Below, in pieces: positions 48,513 through 58,898 of a stretch of DNA of 64,000 bases (position 1 is its first letter; every line of letters starts with the position of its first letter). The position numbers and the translations under genes are program-made. The DNA is from Caldalkalibacillus uzonensis (GTDB lineage Bacteria; Bacillota; Bacilli; Caldalkalibacillales; Caldalkalibacillaceae). The stretch is from assembly GCF_030814135.1 (NCBI RefSeq), contig NZ_JAUSUQ010000003.1, positions 283,180 to 347,179 on the forward strand, written 5' to 3'. The notes under the pieces were generated by a model. The model saw nothing but the letters and a program-made list of their open reading frames with translations. It searched no databases and was not told where the DNA came from.

Positions 48513-48656
48513 ATGGAAGACATCCAGTATCCTCCTGCTGACCTGCATCCTCACCTTTTGGAAAAATTGAAGTCGTTTGAAGAAGAGATGCGGCAGCAGA
48601 CGGGAGAAAATATTGTCCTCATTGCTTATGAAGAGCAAAAACAGCCGAAAAGATGA
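48513..48656 (+). CDS. Small hypothetical protein (47 residues)
   Basis: A 47-residue acidic, helical protein: MEDIQYPPADLHPHLLEKL then SFEEEMRQQTGENIVLIAYE. The ATG at 48513 follows GGAAAGGAAG; the upstream extension is not supported. No hydrophobic segment or known domain. A terminator follows immediately, so it is probably a stand-alone gene, read convergently toward the phosphoglucomutase. Confidence 0.6.
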   Translation: MEDIQYPPADLHPHLLEKLKSFEEEMRQQTGENIVLIAYEEQKQPKR

Positions 48657-48659
48657 AGT

Positions 48660-48690
48660 AAACCGCCCGAGCTAAAACGGGCGGTTTTAC
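48660..48690. terminator. Bidirectional terminator
   Basis: AACCGCCCG (48661-48669) and CGGGCGGTT (48678-48686) form a perfect stem with TTTT downstream on the plus strand; in the other orientation it can end the phosphoglucomutase transcript. Confidence 0.88.
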
Positions 48691-48717
48691 TGCAGTCAAC
48701 ACCATCAGGCCACTCAG

Positions 48718-50499
48718 TTAAAAGGCCGTTACATCACTAACTGCTTCTTTCACCGCTTGCAGTTTCCTGTCCGCTTCTTGCAGGGAGTCTCCCTTCACGC
48801 CAATGTACAGCTTTAATTTGGGTTCCGTTCCTGAGGGACGAACACATACCCAGCTCTCATCCTGCAAGATAAACTTGAGCACATTGGAAGCGGGAAGGGA
48901 CAACGGCTCCTCCCTGCCCAGAACAAGATTTTGGCGCCGTTGTGACTGATAATCCTCGATCACTGTGACGGGCTGACCGGTCAAAGTGCGGGGTGGATCT
49001 TGCCGGAGTGTGGCCATCGTTTGTCTGATCTTTTCCAGGCCTTCCCGTCCTTTTAAGGTGACAGAGATTAAATCTTCCCGGTAGTAGCCGTACTGCTTAT
49101 AAAGGGCCAACAGAGCCTCATACAAGGTCAACCCTTTTGATTTATAGTACGCCCCCATTTCGGCAGCCAGAAGCACAGCCTGGATGGCATCTTTGTCCCG
49201 GACTTCATCACCGATCAAATAACCGTAACTCTCCTCATAGCCAAAGAGAAACTGACGGTCACCCGTTGCCTTAAACTGCTTAATTTTTTCCCCAATAAAT
49301 TTAAAACCTGTCAGGGTGTCAATCGTCTCCAAGCCAAAGTGCTGGCCAATGACCCGCCCTAACTCAGAGGTGACGATCGTTTTACAGATGGTATGATTGG
49401 CCGCCAATGTGCCTTGGGCATTCCTCCGGGTCAGGATATAATTCAAAAGCAGGGCGCCAGTCTGGTTACCAGTCAAAACACGATAAGTGCCTTGATCATC
49501 CCGGACGACAATGCCCATCCGGTCAGCATCAGGGTCGGTACCCATAATGATATCCGCTTCAATCAGCTTTGCCTTTTCAATGGCCAAGGCAAAAGCTTCA
49601 TGCTCCTCCGGGTTGGGTGAAGCCACCGTGGAAAAATCAGGGTCGGGAGCCACTTGCTCCTCCACCATGTATACCTGTTTAAAACCGGCTTCCTTTAAAA
49701 CGGCCTGCACAAGTTTAGTCGCTGTTCCGTGCAAGGGGGTGAACACAATCTTAAATTGCTCACTCATCTCTCCGATCAGCTCCGGCTCTAGAGAGAGAGA
49801 AGTCACGTAGCGTACATAATCCCGGTCAATCTGCTCATCCAGATAGACCAACAAACCTTTGTCCAGCGCTTCCTCTTGACTTGCCACCGGGACAGACAGT
49901 TCGTCCTCCACCTGGGCAATCATGGCCATCAGTTGTTCGGCATCCTGCACATTCAACTGGGCCCCGTCCGGACCGTACACCTTATAGCCGTTGTATTCGG
50001 GAGGATTGTGACTGGCCGTGATCATAATGCCTGCATCTGCCTGCAAACGTCGCACGGCAAACGATAACTGGGGTGTGGGGGCCAAATTCGGAAACAGAAA
50101 GGCTTTGATCCCTTGCTGGGCCAGAGTCAGGGCTGCTTCCAGGGCAAAGCGGTCCGAGTGATGACGGCAGTCATAGGCAATAACCACACTTGAGTCAGCG
50201 TGATGTTTCCCGGCCATTGAAAAGTTATTGTCTCTTTCAGGGTTTAAATCCCCTGATTTTCGGTTATGTAAATAGTGTGCCAATCCTAAGGTTGCCTTAC
50301 GGATTGTATAGATGTTCATGCGGTTGGTTCCCGCCCCGATTTCCCCGCGCATTCCCCCTGTTCCGAAAGACAGGTGGGTATAAAAACGCTCGGCGATTTC
50401 AGCCGGCTGATCCTTGATGGCGCGCAGTTCCTCATACAGCGCGGGCTCAAGATCAGGGGCATTTAACCAACGCTGATAACGCTCGTTTTCCAGGCTCAT
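48718..50499 (-). CDS. pgcA: Alpha-phosphoglucomutase (phospho-sugar mutase)
   Basis: A 593-residue alpha-D-phosphohexomutase that interconverts glucose 1- and 6-phosphate. The catalytic serine is in GIMITASHNPPEYNGYKV; the metal loop is GTDPDADRMGIV; the sugar loop is FGYEESYGYLIGDEV; the phosphate-binding C-terminus is WVCVRPSGTEPKLKLYIGV. Length is near B. subtilis PgcA (581). The start is the ATG at 50499 with AAGGAAG upstream. It could link glucose from the glycan operon to cell-envelope precursors, but shares no transcript with it. Confidence 0.93.
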   Translation of the reverse strand: MSLENERYQRWLNAPDLEPALYEELRAIKDQPAEIAERFYTHLSFGTGGMRGEIGAGTNRMNIYTIRKATLGLAHYLHNRKSGDLNPERDNNFSMAGKHHADSSVVIAYDCRHHSDRFALEAALTLAQQGIKAFLFPNLAPTPQLSFAVRRLQADAGIMITASHNPPEYNGYKVYGPDGAQLNVQDAEQLMAMIAQVEDELSVPVASQEEALDKGLLVYLDEQIDRDYVRYVTSLSLEPELIGEMSEQFKIVFTPLHGTATKLVQAVLKEAGFKQVYMVEEQVAPDPDFSTVASPNPEEHEAFALAIEKAKLIEADIIMGTDPDADRMGIVVRDDQGTYRVLTGNQTGALLLNYILTRRNAQGTLAANHTICKTIVTSELGRVIGQHFGLETIDTLTGFKFIGEKIKQFKATGDRQFLFGYEESYGYLIGDEVRDKDAIQAVLLAAEMGAYYKSKGLTLYEALLALYKQYGYYREDLISVTLKGREGLEKIRQTMATLRQDPPRTLTGQPVTVIEDYQSQRRQNLVLGREEPLSLPASNVLKFILQDESWVCVRPSGTEPKLKLYIGVKGDSLQEADRKLQAVKEAVSDVTAF

Positions 50500-50611
50500 G
50501 TGGCACTCTTCCTTTCCATGAATCACCTTAATGAAGTGAAATGACGTGTGCTTCAAGCTTTAACGTCCACCGCTAATGTTTTAATTGTACCATTTTCTGA
50601 GTGATTTTTCA

Positions 50612-50642
50612 TTTGACCTTTTTTGACCTTTTGTAGTATGAT
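50612..50642 (+). promoter_or_regulatory. clpP promoter with CtsR operator
   Basis: The CtsR heptad repeat reads TTTGACC-TTT-TTTGACC (50612-50628), the exact complement of GGTCAAANNNGGTCAAA. The first repeat supplies a TTGACC -35 box (50613-50618), 18 bases from TATGAT (50637-50642). CtsR would therefore block clpP until heat or protein stress. Confidence 0.9.
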
Positions 50643-50686
50643 AAAAGTGGAACACTGATTAACAGATAGAAAAGGAGGCTATCATT

Positions 50687-51277
50687 ATGCCGTTAATCCC
50701 AACAGTAATTGAACAGACCAATCGCGGTGAACGCGCCTATGATATTTATTCCCGTCTGTTAAAAGACCGGATCATTTTCCTGGGGACGCCCATCGATGAT
50801 CAAGTGGCCAACGCCGTTGTGGCCCAGCTTTTGTTCCTGGCTGCTGAAGACCCGGAAAAAGATATTTCCCTGTACATCAACAGTCCTGGAGGCTCTATCA
50901 CAGCCGGGATGGCCATCTACGATACGATGCAATACATTAAACCCAAAGTGAATACCATCTGCATCGGGCTGGCAGCTTCCATGGGCGCCTTCCTGCTGGC
51001 AGCAGGGGAAAAAGGCAAACGCTTCGCCTTGCCCAATGCTGAAGTGATGATTCACCAGCCTTTAGGAGGCACCCAAGGCCAGGCTGCAGACATTGAGATC
51101 CATGCTAAACGGATCTTAAAAATGCGGGAAAAATTGAATAAAATCTTGGCTGAGCGGACCGGCCAATCGCTGAAGCGGATTGAAAAGGATACAGACCGGG
51201 ATCACTTCATGTCCGCCGAAGAAGCCAAAGCATATGGCCTGATCGATGAAGTGATTACCCGTACTCCAGAAAAATAA
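50687..51277 (+). CDS. clpP: ATP-dependent Clp protease proteolytic subunit
   Basis: A 196-residue serine protease, normal for Firmicute ClpP. The catalytic triad is Ser98 ([13 protein letters not shown]), His123 (MIHQPLGG) and Asp172. It forms tetradecamers that degrade unfolded or tagged proteins delivered by ClpX or ClpC. AAAGGAGG lies ahead of the ATG. It is a single-gene transcript with a CtsR box and its own terminator. Confidence 0.97.
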   Translation: MPLIPTVIEQTNRGERAYDIYSRLLKDRIIFLGTPIDDQVANAVVAQLLFLAAEDPEKDISLYINSPGGSITAGMAIYDTMQYIKPKVNTICIGLAASMGAFLLAAGEKGKRFALPNAEVMIHQPLGGTQGQAADIEIHAKRILKMREKLNKILAERTGQSLKRIEKDTDRDHFMSAEEAKAYGLIDEVITRTPEK

Positions 51278-51308
51278 GGACTTGGCAACCTTAAGGAATA
51301 CCTAGACA

Positions 51309-51346
51309 CAAAAAGAGTGATGGCTCTCGGGCTATCACTCTTTTTG
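51309..51346. terminator. Bidirectional terminator between clpP and crh
   Basis: AAAAAGAGTGAT pairs with ATCACTCTTTTT around a short loop; T-runs are present on both strands, so it serves the convergent clpP and crh transcripts. Confidence 0.9.
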
Positions 51347-51386
51347 TACGCTCATGGTCTAATCGCCCCGGCTGGTTTGGCCTCTG

Positions 51387-51644
51387 TTACGCTTCCTTGG
51401 AGACAAACTCGGTCAGGGCCTGGATGGCCTCCTCTGCATCATGTCCTTCGGCAGAAATGGTAATATTGGTTCCTTTGGCAATGGCCAGGCTCATAATACC
51501 CATAATGCTTTTGGCATTGACTTTCTTATCGTCTTTTTCAACATAAATATCGGCGGCGTAACGGTTTGCTTCCTGCACAAACAATGCGGCTGGGCGCGCT
51601 TGTAATCCCGTTTTTAATTTCACCTCTACTTTTTGGTGAACCAT
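51387..51644 (-). CDS. crh: Catabolite repression HPr-like protein Crh
   Basis: An 85-residue HPr homologue. The position of the phosphocarrier His15 is Gln (GLQARPAALF), while the regulatory serine is kept (Ser46 in KSIMGIMSL). It therefore cannot pass phosphate in the PTS but can be phosphorylated by HPr kinase and act as a CcpA corepressor. In B. subtilis Crh also binds methylglyoxal synthase and YvcK. AGGGAGG precedes the ATG. Last gene of the yvcI-crh block. Confidence 0.95.
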   Translation of the reverse strand: MVHQKVEVKLKTGLQARPAALFVQEANRYAADIYVEKDDKKVNAKSIMGIMSLAIAKGTNITISAEGHDAEEAIQALTEFVSKEA

Positions 51645-51775
51645 TTACCTTCCTCCCTTATTAGCAATTCTTAGCAACACTTTATTTTTATTTATTATAA
51701 CGTTATCTTCATGCGGCCGCAATTTGATTTGAGCCCTTTCCTCCCTATCTGCCTTCCAAAGGCAGGCCCGTGCTT

Positions 51776-52711
51776 TTAAGAACCCGCCCTTAACTTTGAG
51801 GCGATTGCTTCCAGCTTGCGCAAGCGGTGATTGATGCCTGATTTGGACACTTTACCGCTGGGCAGAAGCTCACCTAACTCTTTCAGGTTGACATCCGGAT
51901 GTTCCAAACGGACCAAGGCAATTTCCTTCAGCTTGTCCGGCAGGTTATCCAGGCCGATTCTTTGATCGATCAGCATGATATTCTCAATCTGGCGCATGGC
52001 TGCGGCAACCGTTTTGTTCAGGTTGGCTGTCTCACAATTGACCAGTCTGTTGACAGAGTTGCGCATATCTTTAACGATCCGGGCGTCCTCAAACTGAAAC
52101 AATGCTTGGTGGGCACCGATAATATTCAGAAACTCGGTGATCTTCTCACCCTCTTTTAAATACATCACATATCCCTTTTTGCGCTCGATTAGCTTGGGAT
52201 ACAACTTAAAATGACGGCACAGCTTCACCAGAGCCTGGCCGTGCTCGGCGTAGCTGGTAAAAATCTCTAGGTGGTAGGAGGAAGATTCAGGGTGGTTAAT
52301 AGAGCCGCCAGCCATAAAAGCGCCCCTTAAGTAGGATCGTTTGCAACATGTTTTTTTGACCAGGGAAGGGGATATGTCCCGTTTCATTTCAAAACTGGGA
52401 GAGATAATCTCCAGCGCCTCCAAGATGTCTCTGGCTCCCGCAGATAAGCGGACTATGTACACATTATTCTTTTTCAGGCGCATTTTTTTGCGCACCAAAA
52501 GTTCTGCCGGAACTTGAAACAGCTTTTTCAAAGAGCTGAAAATGCGCCGGGCAATAGCTGCATTCTCTGTGCTGACATCCACCAGCACCCGGCCGCCGGA
52601 GAGGGAAAGGGAGCCATTCATACGTAAGAGGGCAGCCAGTTCCGCCTTCAGGCAACAATCTTTCAATTCTAAACTTGTCAGCTCTTTTTTCGTTAGCGAT
52701 GCAAAAGACAT
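51776..52711 (-). CDS. whiA: DNA-binding protein WhiA
   Basis: A 311-residue WhiA. The N-terminal two-thirds is the LAGLIDADG-like fold ([20 protein letters not shown]); the C-terminus is a helix-turn-helix domain ([20 protein letters not shown]). In Firmicutes it affects cell division and chromosome segregation. The start is the ATG at 52711 after GGGAGGAG; the longer frame to 52750 overlaps yvcK. Confidence 0.95.
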   Translation of the reverse strand: MSFASLTKKELTSLELKDCCLKAELAALLRMNGSLSLSGGRVLVDVSTENAAIARRIFSSLKKLFQVPAELLVRKKMRLKKNNVYIVRLSAGARDILEALEIISPSFEMKRDISPSLVKKTCCKRSYLRGAFMAGGSINHPESSSYHLEIFTSYAEHGQALVKLCRHFKLYPKLIERKKGYVMYLKEGEKITEFLNIIGAHQALFQFEDARIVKDMRNSVNRLVNCETANLNKTVAAAMRQIENIMLIDQRIGLDNLPDKLKEIALVRLEHPDVNLKELGELLPSGKVSKSGINHRLRKLEAIASKLRAGS

Positions 52712-52734
52712 GATGGTTCTCCTCCCTCGGACAG

Positions 52735-53697
52735 CTACCCGTGTAAACAACGAAGCACAATCTCCGTTACCTTCCGGGCATCATGCCTTAAATAATCATT
52801 AACCATAAACAGGCGGTCTTCAATCACCTCAATGTTAAACGGGTCCAGGCTCCCGGGCTGGTACACCACAGGATACGCCTCTTCTTCCTCGTATTTTTTT
52901 AAAACAGCAGGCGGAATATGACCACAATTAACGACCACTTTATGGAAGACAGGCTGGCCGATGTGCTCATAGATCGCAGTGACATGGTCTCGTACGGTAT
53001 ACCCATCGGTCTCCCCGGGCTGGGTCATCACATTACAGATATAAATCACCTGGGCTTGGCTCTGTTTAATCCCCTCTTGGATGCCTGGGACCAACAGGTT
53101 GGGCAAGACGCTGGTATACAGGCTTCCGGGCCCGATGACAATCAGGTCGGCCTGTTTCACCGCTGCCACTGCTTCGGGTAACGCTTCAATATCTTCAGGA
53201 ATGAGGGACAGACGGGCAATCTTTTTCTTGGCTTTGGGGATATTAGACTCCCCAATCACCACAGTGCCATCCGCCATTTCAGCCCTTAACCTGATGCTTT
53301 GATTGGCCGCCGGTAACACAGTTCCCCGGACGGCAAACACGCGGCTTAAGGTTTTAACAGCGGTGACAAAATCGCCCGTTATTTCTTGCATGGCAGCAAT
53401 AATCAAGTTGCCCAGGCTGTGGCCGGCCAGATGGTTACCGTTTTGAAAGCGGTGTTGAAAAATTTGCTGCAAAAGCGGCTCCCGCTCAGCAAGAGCCAGT
53501 AGCACATTGCGAATATCACCTGGTGGTGGCATTTTCATTTCTTCCCGTAATATTCCGGAGCTCCCGCCATCATCGGCCACGGTGACGATGGCGGTTAACT
53601 CAAGATCCGCTTTCTTTAAACCGCGCAGGATCGTCGACAGCCCGGTTCCGCCACCGATGGCCACCACCCGTCTTTTCCTCGTTTCCAATCGGTTCAT
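52735..53697 (-). CDS. yvcK: Gluconeogenesis factor YvcK/GlmR
   Basis: A 320-residue CofD-like protein that binds UDP-GlcNAc and supports cell-wall precursor supply on gluconeogenic media (established in B. subtilis). Nucleotide-sugar binding motifs are [37 protein letters not shown] and [14 protein letters not shown]. The start is the ATG at 53697 after GAGGTG. It lies 13 bases downstream of rapZ and 23 bases upstream of whiA. Confidence 0.95.
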   Translation of the reverse strand: MNRLETRKRRVVAIGGGTGLSTILRGLKKADLELTAIVTVADDGGSSGILREEMKMPPPGDIRNVLLALAEREPLLQQIFQHRFQNGNHLAGHSLGNLIIAAMQEITGDFVTAVKTLSRVFAVRGTVLPAANQSIRLRAEMADGTVVIGESNIPKAKKKIARLSLIPEDIEALPEAVAAVKQADLIVIGPGSLYTSVLPNLLVPGIQEGIKQSQAQVIYICNVMTQPGETDGYTVRDHVTAIYEHIGQPVFHKVVVNCGHIPPAVLKKYEEEEAYPVVYQPGSLDPFNIEVIEDRLFMVNDYLRHDARKVTEIVLRCLHG

Positions 53698-53710
53698 CAG
53701 CACACCTCGT

Positions 53711-54577
53711 TTAAGACTTATCAATATCCCGATGGGTCACCTGAGTATAGTAATCAGCGGCAAAATAGTCCCGGATATGTTCTGCCAGGGTGACCGAACG
53801 GTGCTTTCCTCCCGTACAGCCGATGGCAATCACCAGCTGGCTTTTCCCCTCCCGTTGGTAATGGGGCAGTAAAAAGCTGAGTAACTCTTTTAATTTATGC
53901 ACAAACTCCTGCGTATCGTTCCACTTGAGGACATAGTCGGACACATCCTGATCCAGTCCGGTTTTGGGACGCATCTCCTCGATATAGTGGGGATTGGGCA
54001 GAAAACGGACATCAAAAACCAGGTCGGCATCGATGGGAATCCCGTATTTGAAGCCAAAGGACATCACGTTGACAGTAAAGGTATGCCGGCCCTTGGAAAA
54101 GCACTGTACGATTTTTTTGCGCAATTGGGCCGGCTTTAGGGCGGAAGTATCAATGATGAGCTGGGCCCGCCCTTTCAGCTCCTTCAACAGTTCCCGTTCC
54201 TGCCTGATTCCTTCCAGCGGCAATCCTTCGGGCGCCAGCGGATGACGGCGGCGCGTCTCTTTGTACCGTTTGACCAGTACCTCATCACTGGCATCCAAGA
54301 ACAAGATTTGGTAGTTAAACTGGTCATTCACCTTTAATTGATCCAGCGCCTGGAATAAGGCATCAAAAAATTCTCTCCCCCTGAGATCCATCACCAAAGC
54401 CACTTGATTCATTGTTGAAGCCGACTGTTCAATCAGTTCCAAGAACTTTGGAATCAGCACCGGTGGCAGGTTATCTACACAAAAGTAGCCCAGGTCTTCC
54501 AGAGCTTGAACGGCCACCGTTTTTCCGGCCCCAGACATCCCCGTGATAATCATTAATTCGATTCGATTTGGCTGCAT
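53711..54577 (-). CDS. rapZ: RNase adapter/nucleotide-binding protein RapZ (YvcJ)
   Basis: A 288-residue P-loop protein. Walker A is [10 protein letters not shown] (about residues 14-23) and the C-terminal half has [22 protein letters not shown] and [16 protein letters not shown]. In E. coli RapZ senses glucosamine 6-phosphate and directs RNase E to small RNAs; in Bacillus the homologue hydrolyses GTP and affects competence. The start is the ATG at 54577 after GGAGGGG; the frame to 54598 overlaps the Nudix gene. Confidence 0.95.
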   Translation of the reverse strand: MQPNRIELMIITGMSGAGKTVAVQALEDLGYFCVDNLPPVLIPKFLELIEQSASTMNQVALVMDLRGREFFDALFQALDQLKVNDQFNYQILFLDASDEVLVKRYKETRRRHPLAPEGLPLEGIRQERELLKELKGRAQLIIDTSALKPAQLRKKIVQCFSKGRHTFTVNVMSFGFKYGIPIDADLVFDVRFLPNPHYIEEMRPKTGLDQDVSDYVLKWNDTQEFVHKLKELLSFLLPHYQREGKSQLVIAIGCTGGKHRSVTLAEHIRDYFAADYYTQVTHRDIDKS

Positions 54578-54590
54578 ATGCCTGCCCCTC

Positions 54591-55049
54591 CTACTCATAG
54601 GAAATCAAGTCATAGTCCGGGGTGTAACGAAACTTGAGAATCAGCAGTTCATCGCCCTCTTGTTCCAATATATGTTCAAAATAGATCTGATCCCCTTTTG
54701 CTTTGGGTAATCCGGCCACTTGCCGGCGGGGCAACCAGGCCAACTGACCCTCAGGAGAGTGTGCCAGCACTTCTCCTTCGTACCGGTCACAGACAAAGGT
54801 GAACATCATCCATTCATCCACATGTTGCCCATTCTCTTCAATCAGAATGGTAAAAACGCCTTTTAAAGCAGGATCTATCAGGGTAATGCCTGTTTCTTCC
54901 TTAAATTCCCGCGTTACCGCTTCGCGGATGGTTTCTCCGCTTTCCATTTTTCCGCCCGGTGCAACCCACCATCCACGGCGGGGCTTTTGCAACAGGAGGA
55001 CTTCATCTTGTTCGCGGTCGATCAAGATACAGTTAGTTACGCGTTGCAC
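54591..55049 (-). CDS. yvcI: Nudix hydrolase YvcI
   Basis: A 152-residue Nudix protein. The Nudix box runs from GGKMESGET to REFKEETGI, with all metal-binding glutamates. In B. subtilis it heads the yvcI-yvcJ-yvcK-yvcL-crh operon, and the order here is the same. It prefers nucleoside triphosphates or related diphosphates, but its real substrate is not known. Confidence 0.88.
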   Translation of the reverse strand: MQRVTNCILIDREQDEVLLLQKPRRGWWVAPGGKMESGETIREAVTREFKEETGITLIDPALKGVFTILIEENGQHVDEWMMFTFVCDRYEGEVLAHSPEGQLAWLPRRQVAGLPKAKGDQIYFEHILEQEGDELLILKFRYTPDYDLISYE

Positions 55050-55130
55050 CTGTCTGTCACTCCTACATATAGTTTACCATATCCAGCATATCACCAAAGG
55101 GGCAGATTATCAAAAAGTAACGTTTGGGCA

Positions 55131-55159
55131 AAAAAGAAGGCACAGGATTTTCCTGTGCC
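55131..55159 (-). terminator. Terminator of trxB
   Basis: GGCACAGGA (55139-55147) and TCCTGTGCC (55151-55159) form a perfect stem; on the minus strand TTCTTTTTTG follows. Confidence 0.88.
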
Positions 55160-55309
55160 AAAAAGAGAATTTATATTAAAAGGGGGTCATTACGTATCTA
55201 TAGTATATCCCCTTTTTATTACAATTATATTACAAACAGGTAAAAAAACTGTTACAATTGTGGACAATCTTCGCCATATGTCGTTTGTTTATCGCCATGG
55301 GCCACTGAT

Positions 55310-56317
<1,008 letters not shown>

Positions 56318-57979
56318 TTAATCTTTTTTTCCTACACTGTCTAAAGAAATGCTTTGCTGTAAGAGTTCCACATTGCGGGAGAGTGTAGAAACGGAGACAC
56401 CGTATTTGTGAGCCATCTCTTTTTTCAAGCAGGGATGATTGTTCAAGGACAAGACGACATATTCCACTGCTGCTGCCCAGGCTTCCGGCTTCTTGATGAT
56501 CGGCAATCGCGGATAACTGAGGCGCAGGAAATGGGTCCAGATTAGATAGGCTTCCTGTAAATACTGCTCATCACCGGGACAGGTCATATGCTGATCCAGA
56601 CAGTCCGCCACTTTGCGCCAGTGACCAATCCAACGAACGTTATCTGTTGCTTCATGTTCAATGGCAACCCCCATTTGACGCAAGACAAACAAAGCCAATG
56701 CCTTAAGGTAATCTGTCTCTTGCGGATCTTGCAGCAGAGATTTTAACGCTTCCTCCACTTCCTGATCAGCAAACAGGGGCAGCGATTGGATCACCTGTAT
56801 TTTGGTTTTCACATCGCCATGTTTCAGCGCCCAAAAAATGGATGAACGAATCATAGGGTCATTCATCACTGATTGGGGCAGCCGACCGTTAGCAAACCAT
56901 TTGTTTTTCCGCCACTGTTCAGCGTAGGGCAATTGATAATGATAGGGGAGCCTGCGTCCGCTGTGCTTAATTTCAGGACGTTTCATCAACTCAAGATAAT
57001 AGTCGGCCACTTCTCCCTTGGGGTCCAGCGTTTGAACCTTTTTCCAGGCTGCTTCAGCTGTCTCCCAGCGTTTTGTATTAAAGGCAGCCACTGCCAAATA
57101 ATGATAAAGAATCACCTCATCCTGCAACCCTCGGCGGGAAAGGATAGAAAACAGTTCAAAGGAACGTTCATCTTCACCCAGAATCCCCAGAGTTGTCGCC
57201 AGCTTGTAATGATGATCGAGGTGTATGGGCAGTACCTTTTTTAAACCATTAATAATGGCTTGGGCCCGATCATGCTCCTCCTGATGGGTTAAAAAGACAG
57301 CCAAATTGCAAAGGGCATGCAGATTGCTGGCGTCTTCTTCCAAAATGCTGTCAATCGTGGCTAATGCTTTTTCCCATTCGCCCAAATAATAATAGGACAG
57401 AGCCAGATTATTGCGGGCAGCAAGAAAGGAGGGGTAGGTTGCCACCATCTCTTCCAGTATCTTTGTCGCCTCTACAAATTTGCCCTGCTCCAGACACAGG
57501 CGTGCTTGCTCATGCTGCTCAATCATGCGGTATTCTTCGTCCAATTCTTTGGGTGCCCGTTCCAACTCAAAGCAAATATAATCCAGCAATTCCTCCGCTT
57601 CCTCACTGTAGGCCCCATCCGGTTCCTGTTTGAGGTACGTCAGCACATAATGCTCCGCCTGTTCCATGTCACCCATATGGGCAAAATTGTTAGCCAGATA
57701 ATAGTAACACTCATGTATCGTATTATCCACTTCATTGATCACTTTAAACAGCCAGTAGTTGCTTTGGTCATACTGTTCCAGCTCCGTGTAAACAGCAGCT
57801 AAATGAATCAGATATTGGGGATGATGGGGATCACATTGAACACAACGTTGAAAGTATTTCAAGGCACGCTGAAAATTGCGGCGCGCCAAATGGCGCAAAC
57901 CCCGTTCAAAAAAGAAATCAGCGTCAAACGGTACAGCAATGATGTTGTTTCTCTTTTGAGTCTGGTTAGTCTTTGGCAT
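56318..57979 (-). CDS. TPR-repeat protein (YvcD-like)
   Basis: A 553-residue protein built of tetratricopeptide repeats between about residues 20 and 350 (FERGLRHLARRNFQRALKYF; ARNNLALSYYYLGEWEKAL; ALCNLAVFLTHQEEHDRAQ). The C-terminal 60 residues contain a possible helix-turn-helix (KKEMAHKYGVSVSTLSRNVE), so it may regulate or scaffold something. The position upstream of trxB matches B. subtilis yvcD. The start is the ATG at 57979 with GGGGGA upstream; the 32-codon extension is unlikely. Confidence 0.8.
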   Translation of the reverse strand: MPKTNQTQKRNNIIAVPFDADFFFERGLRHLARRNFQRALKYFQRCVQCDPHHPQYLIHLAAVYTELEQYDQSNYWLFKVINEVDNTIHECYYYLANNFAHMGDMEQAEHYVLTYLKQEPDGAYSEEAEELLDYICFELERAPKELDEEYRMIEQHEQARLCLEQGKFVEATKILEEMVATYPSFLAARNNLALSYYYLGEWEKALATIDSILEEDASNLHALCNLAVFLTHQEEHDRAQAIINGLKKVLPIHLDHHYKLATTLGILGEDERSFELFSILSRRGLQDEVILYHYLAVAAFNTKRWETAEAAWKKVQTLDPKGEVADYYLELMKRPEIKHSGRRLPYHYQLPYAEQWRKNKWFANGRLPQSVMNDPMIRSSIFWALKHGDVKTKIQVIQSLPLFADQEVEEALKSLLQDPQETDYLKALALFVLRQMGVAIEHEATDNVRWIGHWRKVADCLDQHMTCPGDEQYLQEAYLIWTHFLRLSYPRLPIIKKPEAWAAAVEYVVLSLNNHPCLKKEMAHKYGVSVSTLSRNVELLQQSISLDSVGKKD

Positions 57980-58259
57980 AGTATCCCCCAAATATGAATC
58001 TGTTTGCCAAAAGTATATCATAAATAACTTGCTTTTAATAGCGCGAGCACTTACGAAACTTGTATAATAAGGCAATCCACATATATTTTGTAGACATAAG
58101 GAGTCATCCCCATTGCTCTATTCAAGATTTGGGGAGAGACTCCGTTTTTCATTCCTTAAACCGAATGAAAGTCGGTAAATAGAAATTTTATAATATTGAT
58201 TAGCTTAATCGGATTTGCTACATTTTAAGTATAAATTGACTTGCAAAGGAGTGCACATC

Positions 58260-58898
58260 ATGTTTAATAAAACTGTTCCCATCAAACAAAGGAGGCTAAG
58301 CGGCTGCTTCGTGCTAATCCTCATCCTTTCACTGTGTGGGCTTTCACTTTTTTACGGGCCTCCTGTCAAAGCCCATACCTATTTGGAAAGCTCGACGCCC
58401 GCTGATGGAGAAACAGTGGAGGAAGAGATACAGTCAGTAGAATTAACTTTTGATACTCAGGTTCAAGATGTCATTAAAGTGGAAATTATTTCGGATGCCA
58501 ATAACGTAATAGATATTGATAAGTTACAGTATGATGGCCGACAAGTGATAGCTTTCCTGCCTCACACCTTGGATAACGGCCACTACACGGTTAACTGGGA
58601 AATTGTCAGCGAAGACGGCCATATCACCAACGGGGCTTTTAGCTTTACCGTGGAGGCTGACATGCCAGAGAGTCCTGAAGAGGGAACTTCTGCAGATGAT
58701 CCTGACACAACAGAAACAACTGAAGAATCTGCAGGGCCTGAGGCAGATGAACAGGTAGCACCAGATGGAGAAGGCACATTGGAAGAGGATGTGCAGCAAA
58801 ACGAAGTGGATCAAAACAACTCCTTTCTCCCCTGGCTGGGACTGGTACTGGTGGTTATTGCTGTTGTGGGGTATGTGCTGTGGAGGAAACGCTCATGA
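58260..58898 (+). CDS. copC: CopC-domain copper-binding protein, membrane anchored
   Basis: A 212-residue exported protein. After a signal peptide the mature chain begins AHTYLESSTPADGETV, which supplies the N-terminal His of the CopC copper site, and ends its domain with SEDGHITNGAFSFTV (second His). An acidic low-complexity linker (about residues 135-180) leads to one C-terminal membrane helix and KR. It probably binds copper outside the membrane and passes it to CopD. The ATG at 58260 follows AAGGAG. It overlaps copD by four bases. Confidence 0.88.
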   Translation: MFNKTVPIKQRRLSGCFVLILILSLCGLSLFYGPPVKAHTYLESSTPADGETVEEEIQSVELTFDTQVQDVIKVEIISDANNVIDIDKLQYDGRQVIAFLPHTLDNGHYTVNWEIVSEDGHITNGAFSFTVEADMPESPEEGTSADDPDTTETTEESAGPEADEQVAPDGEGTLEEDVQQNEVDQNNSFLPWLGLVLVVIAVVGYVLWRKRS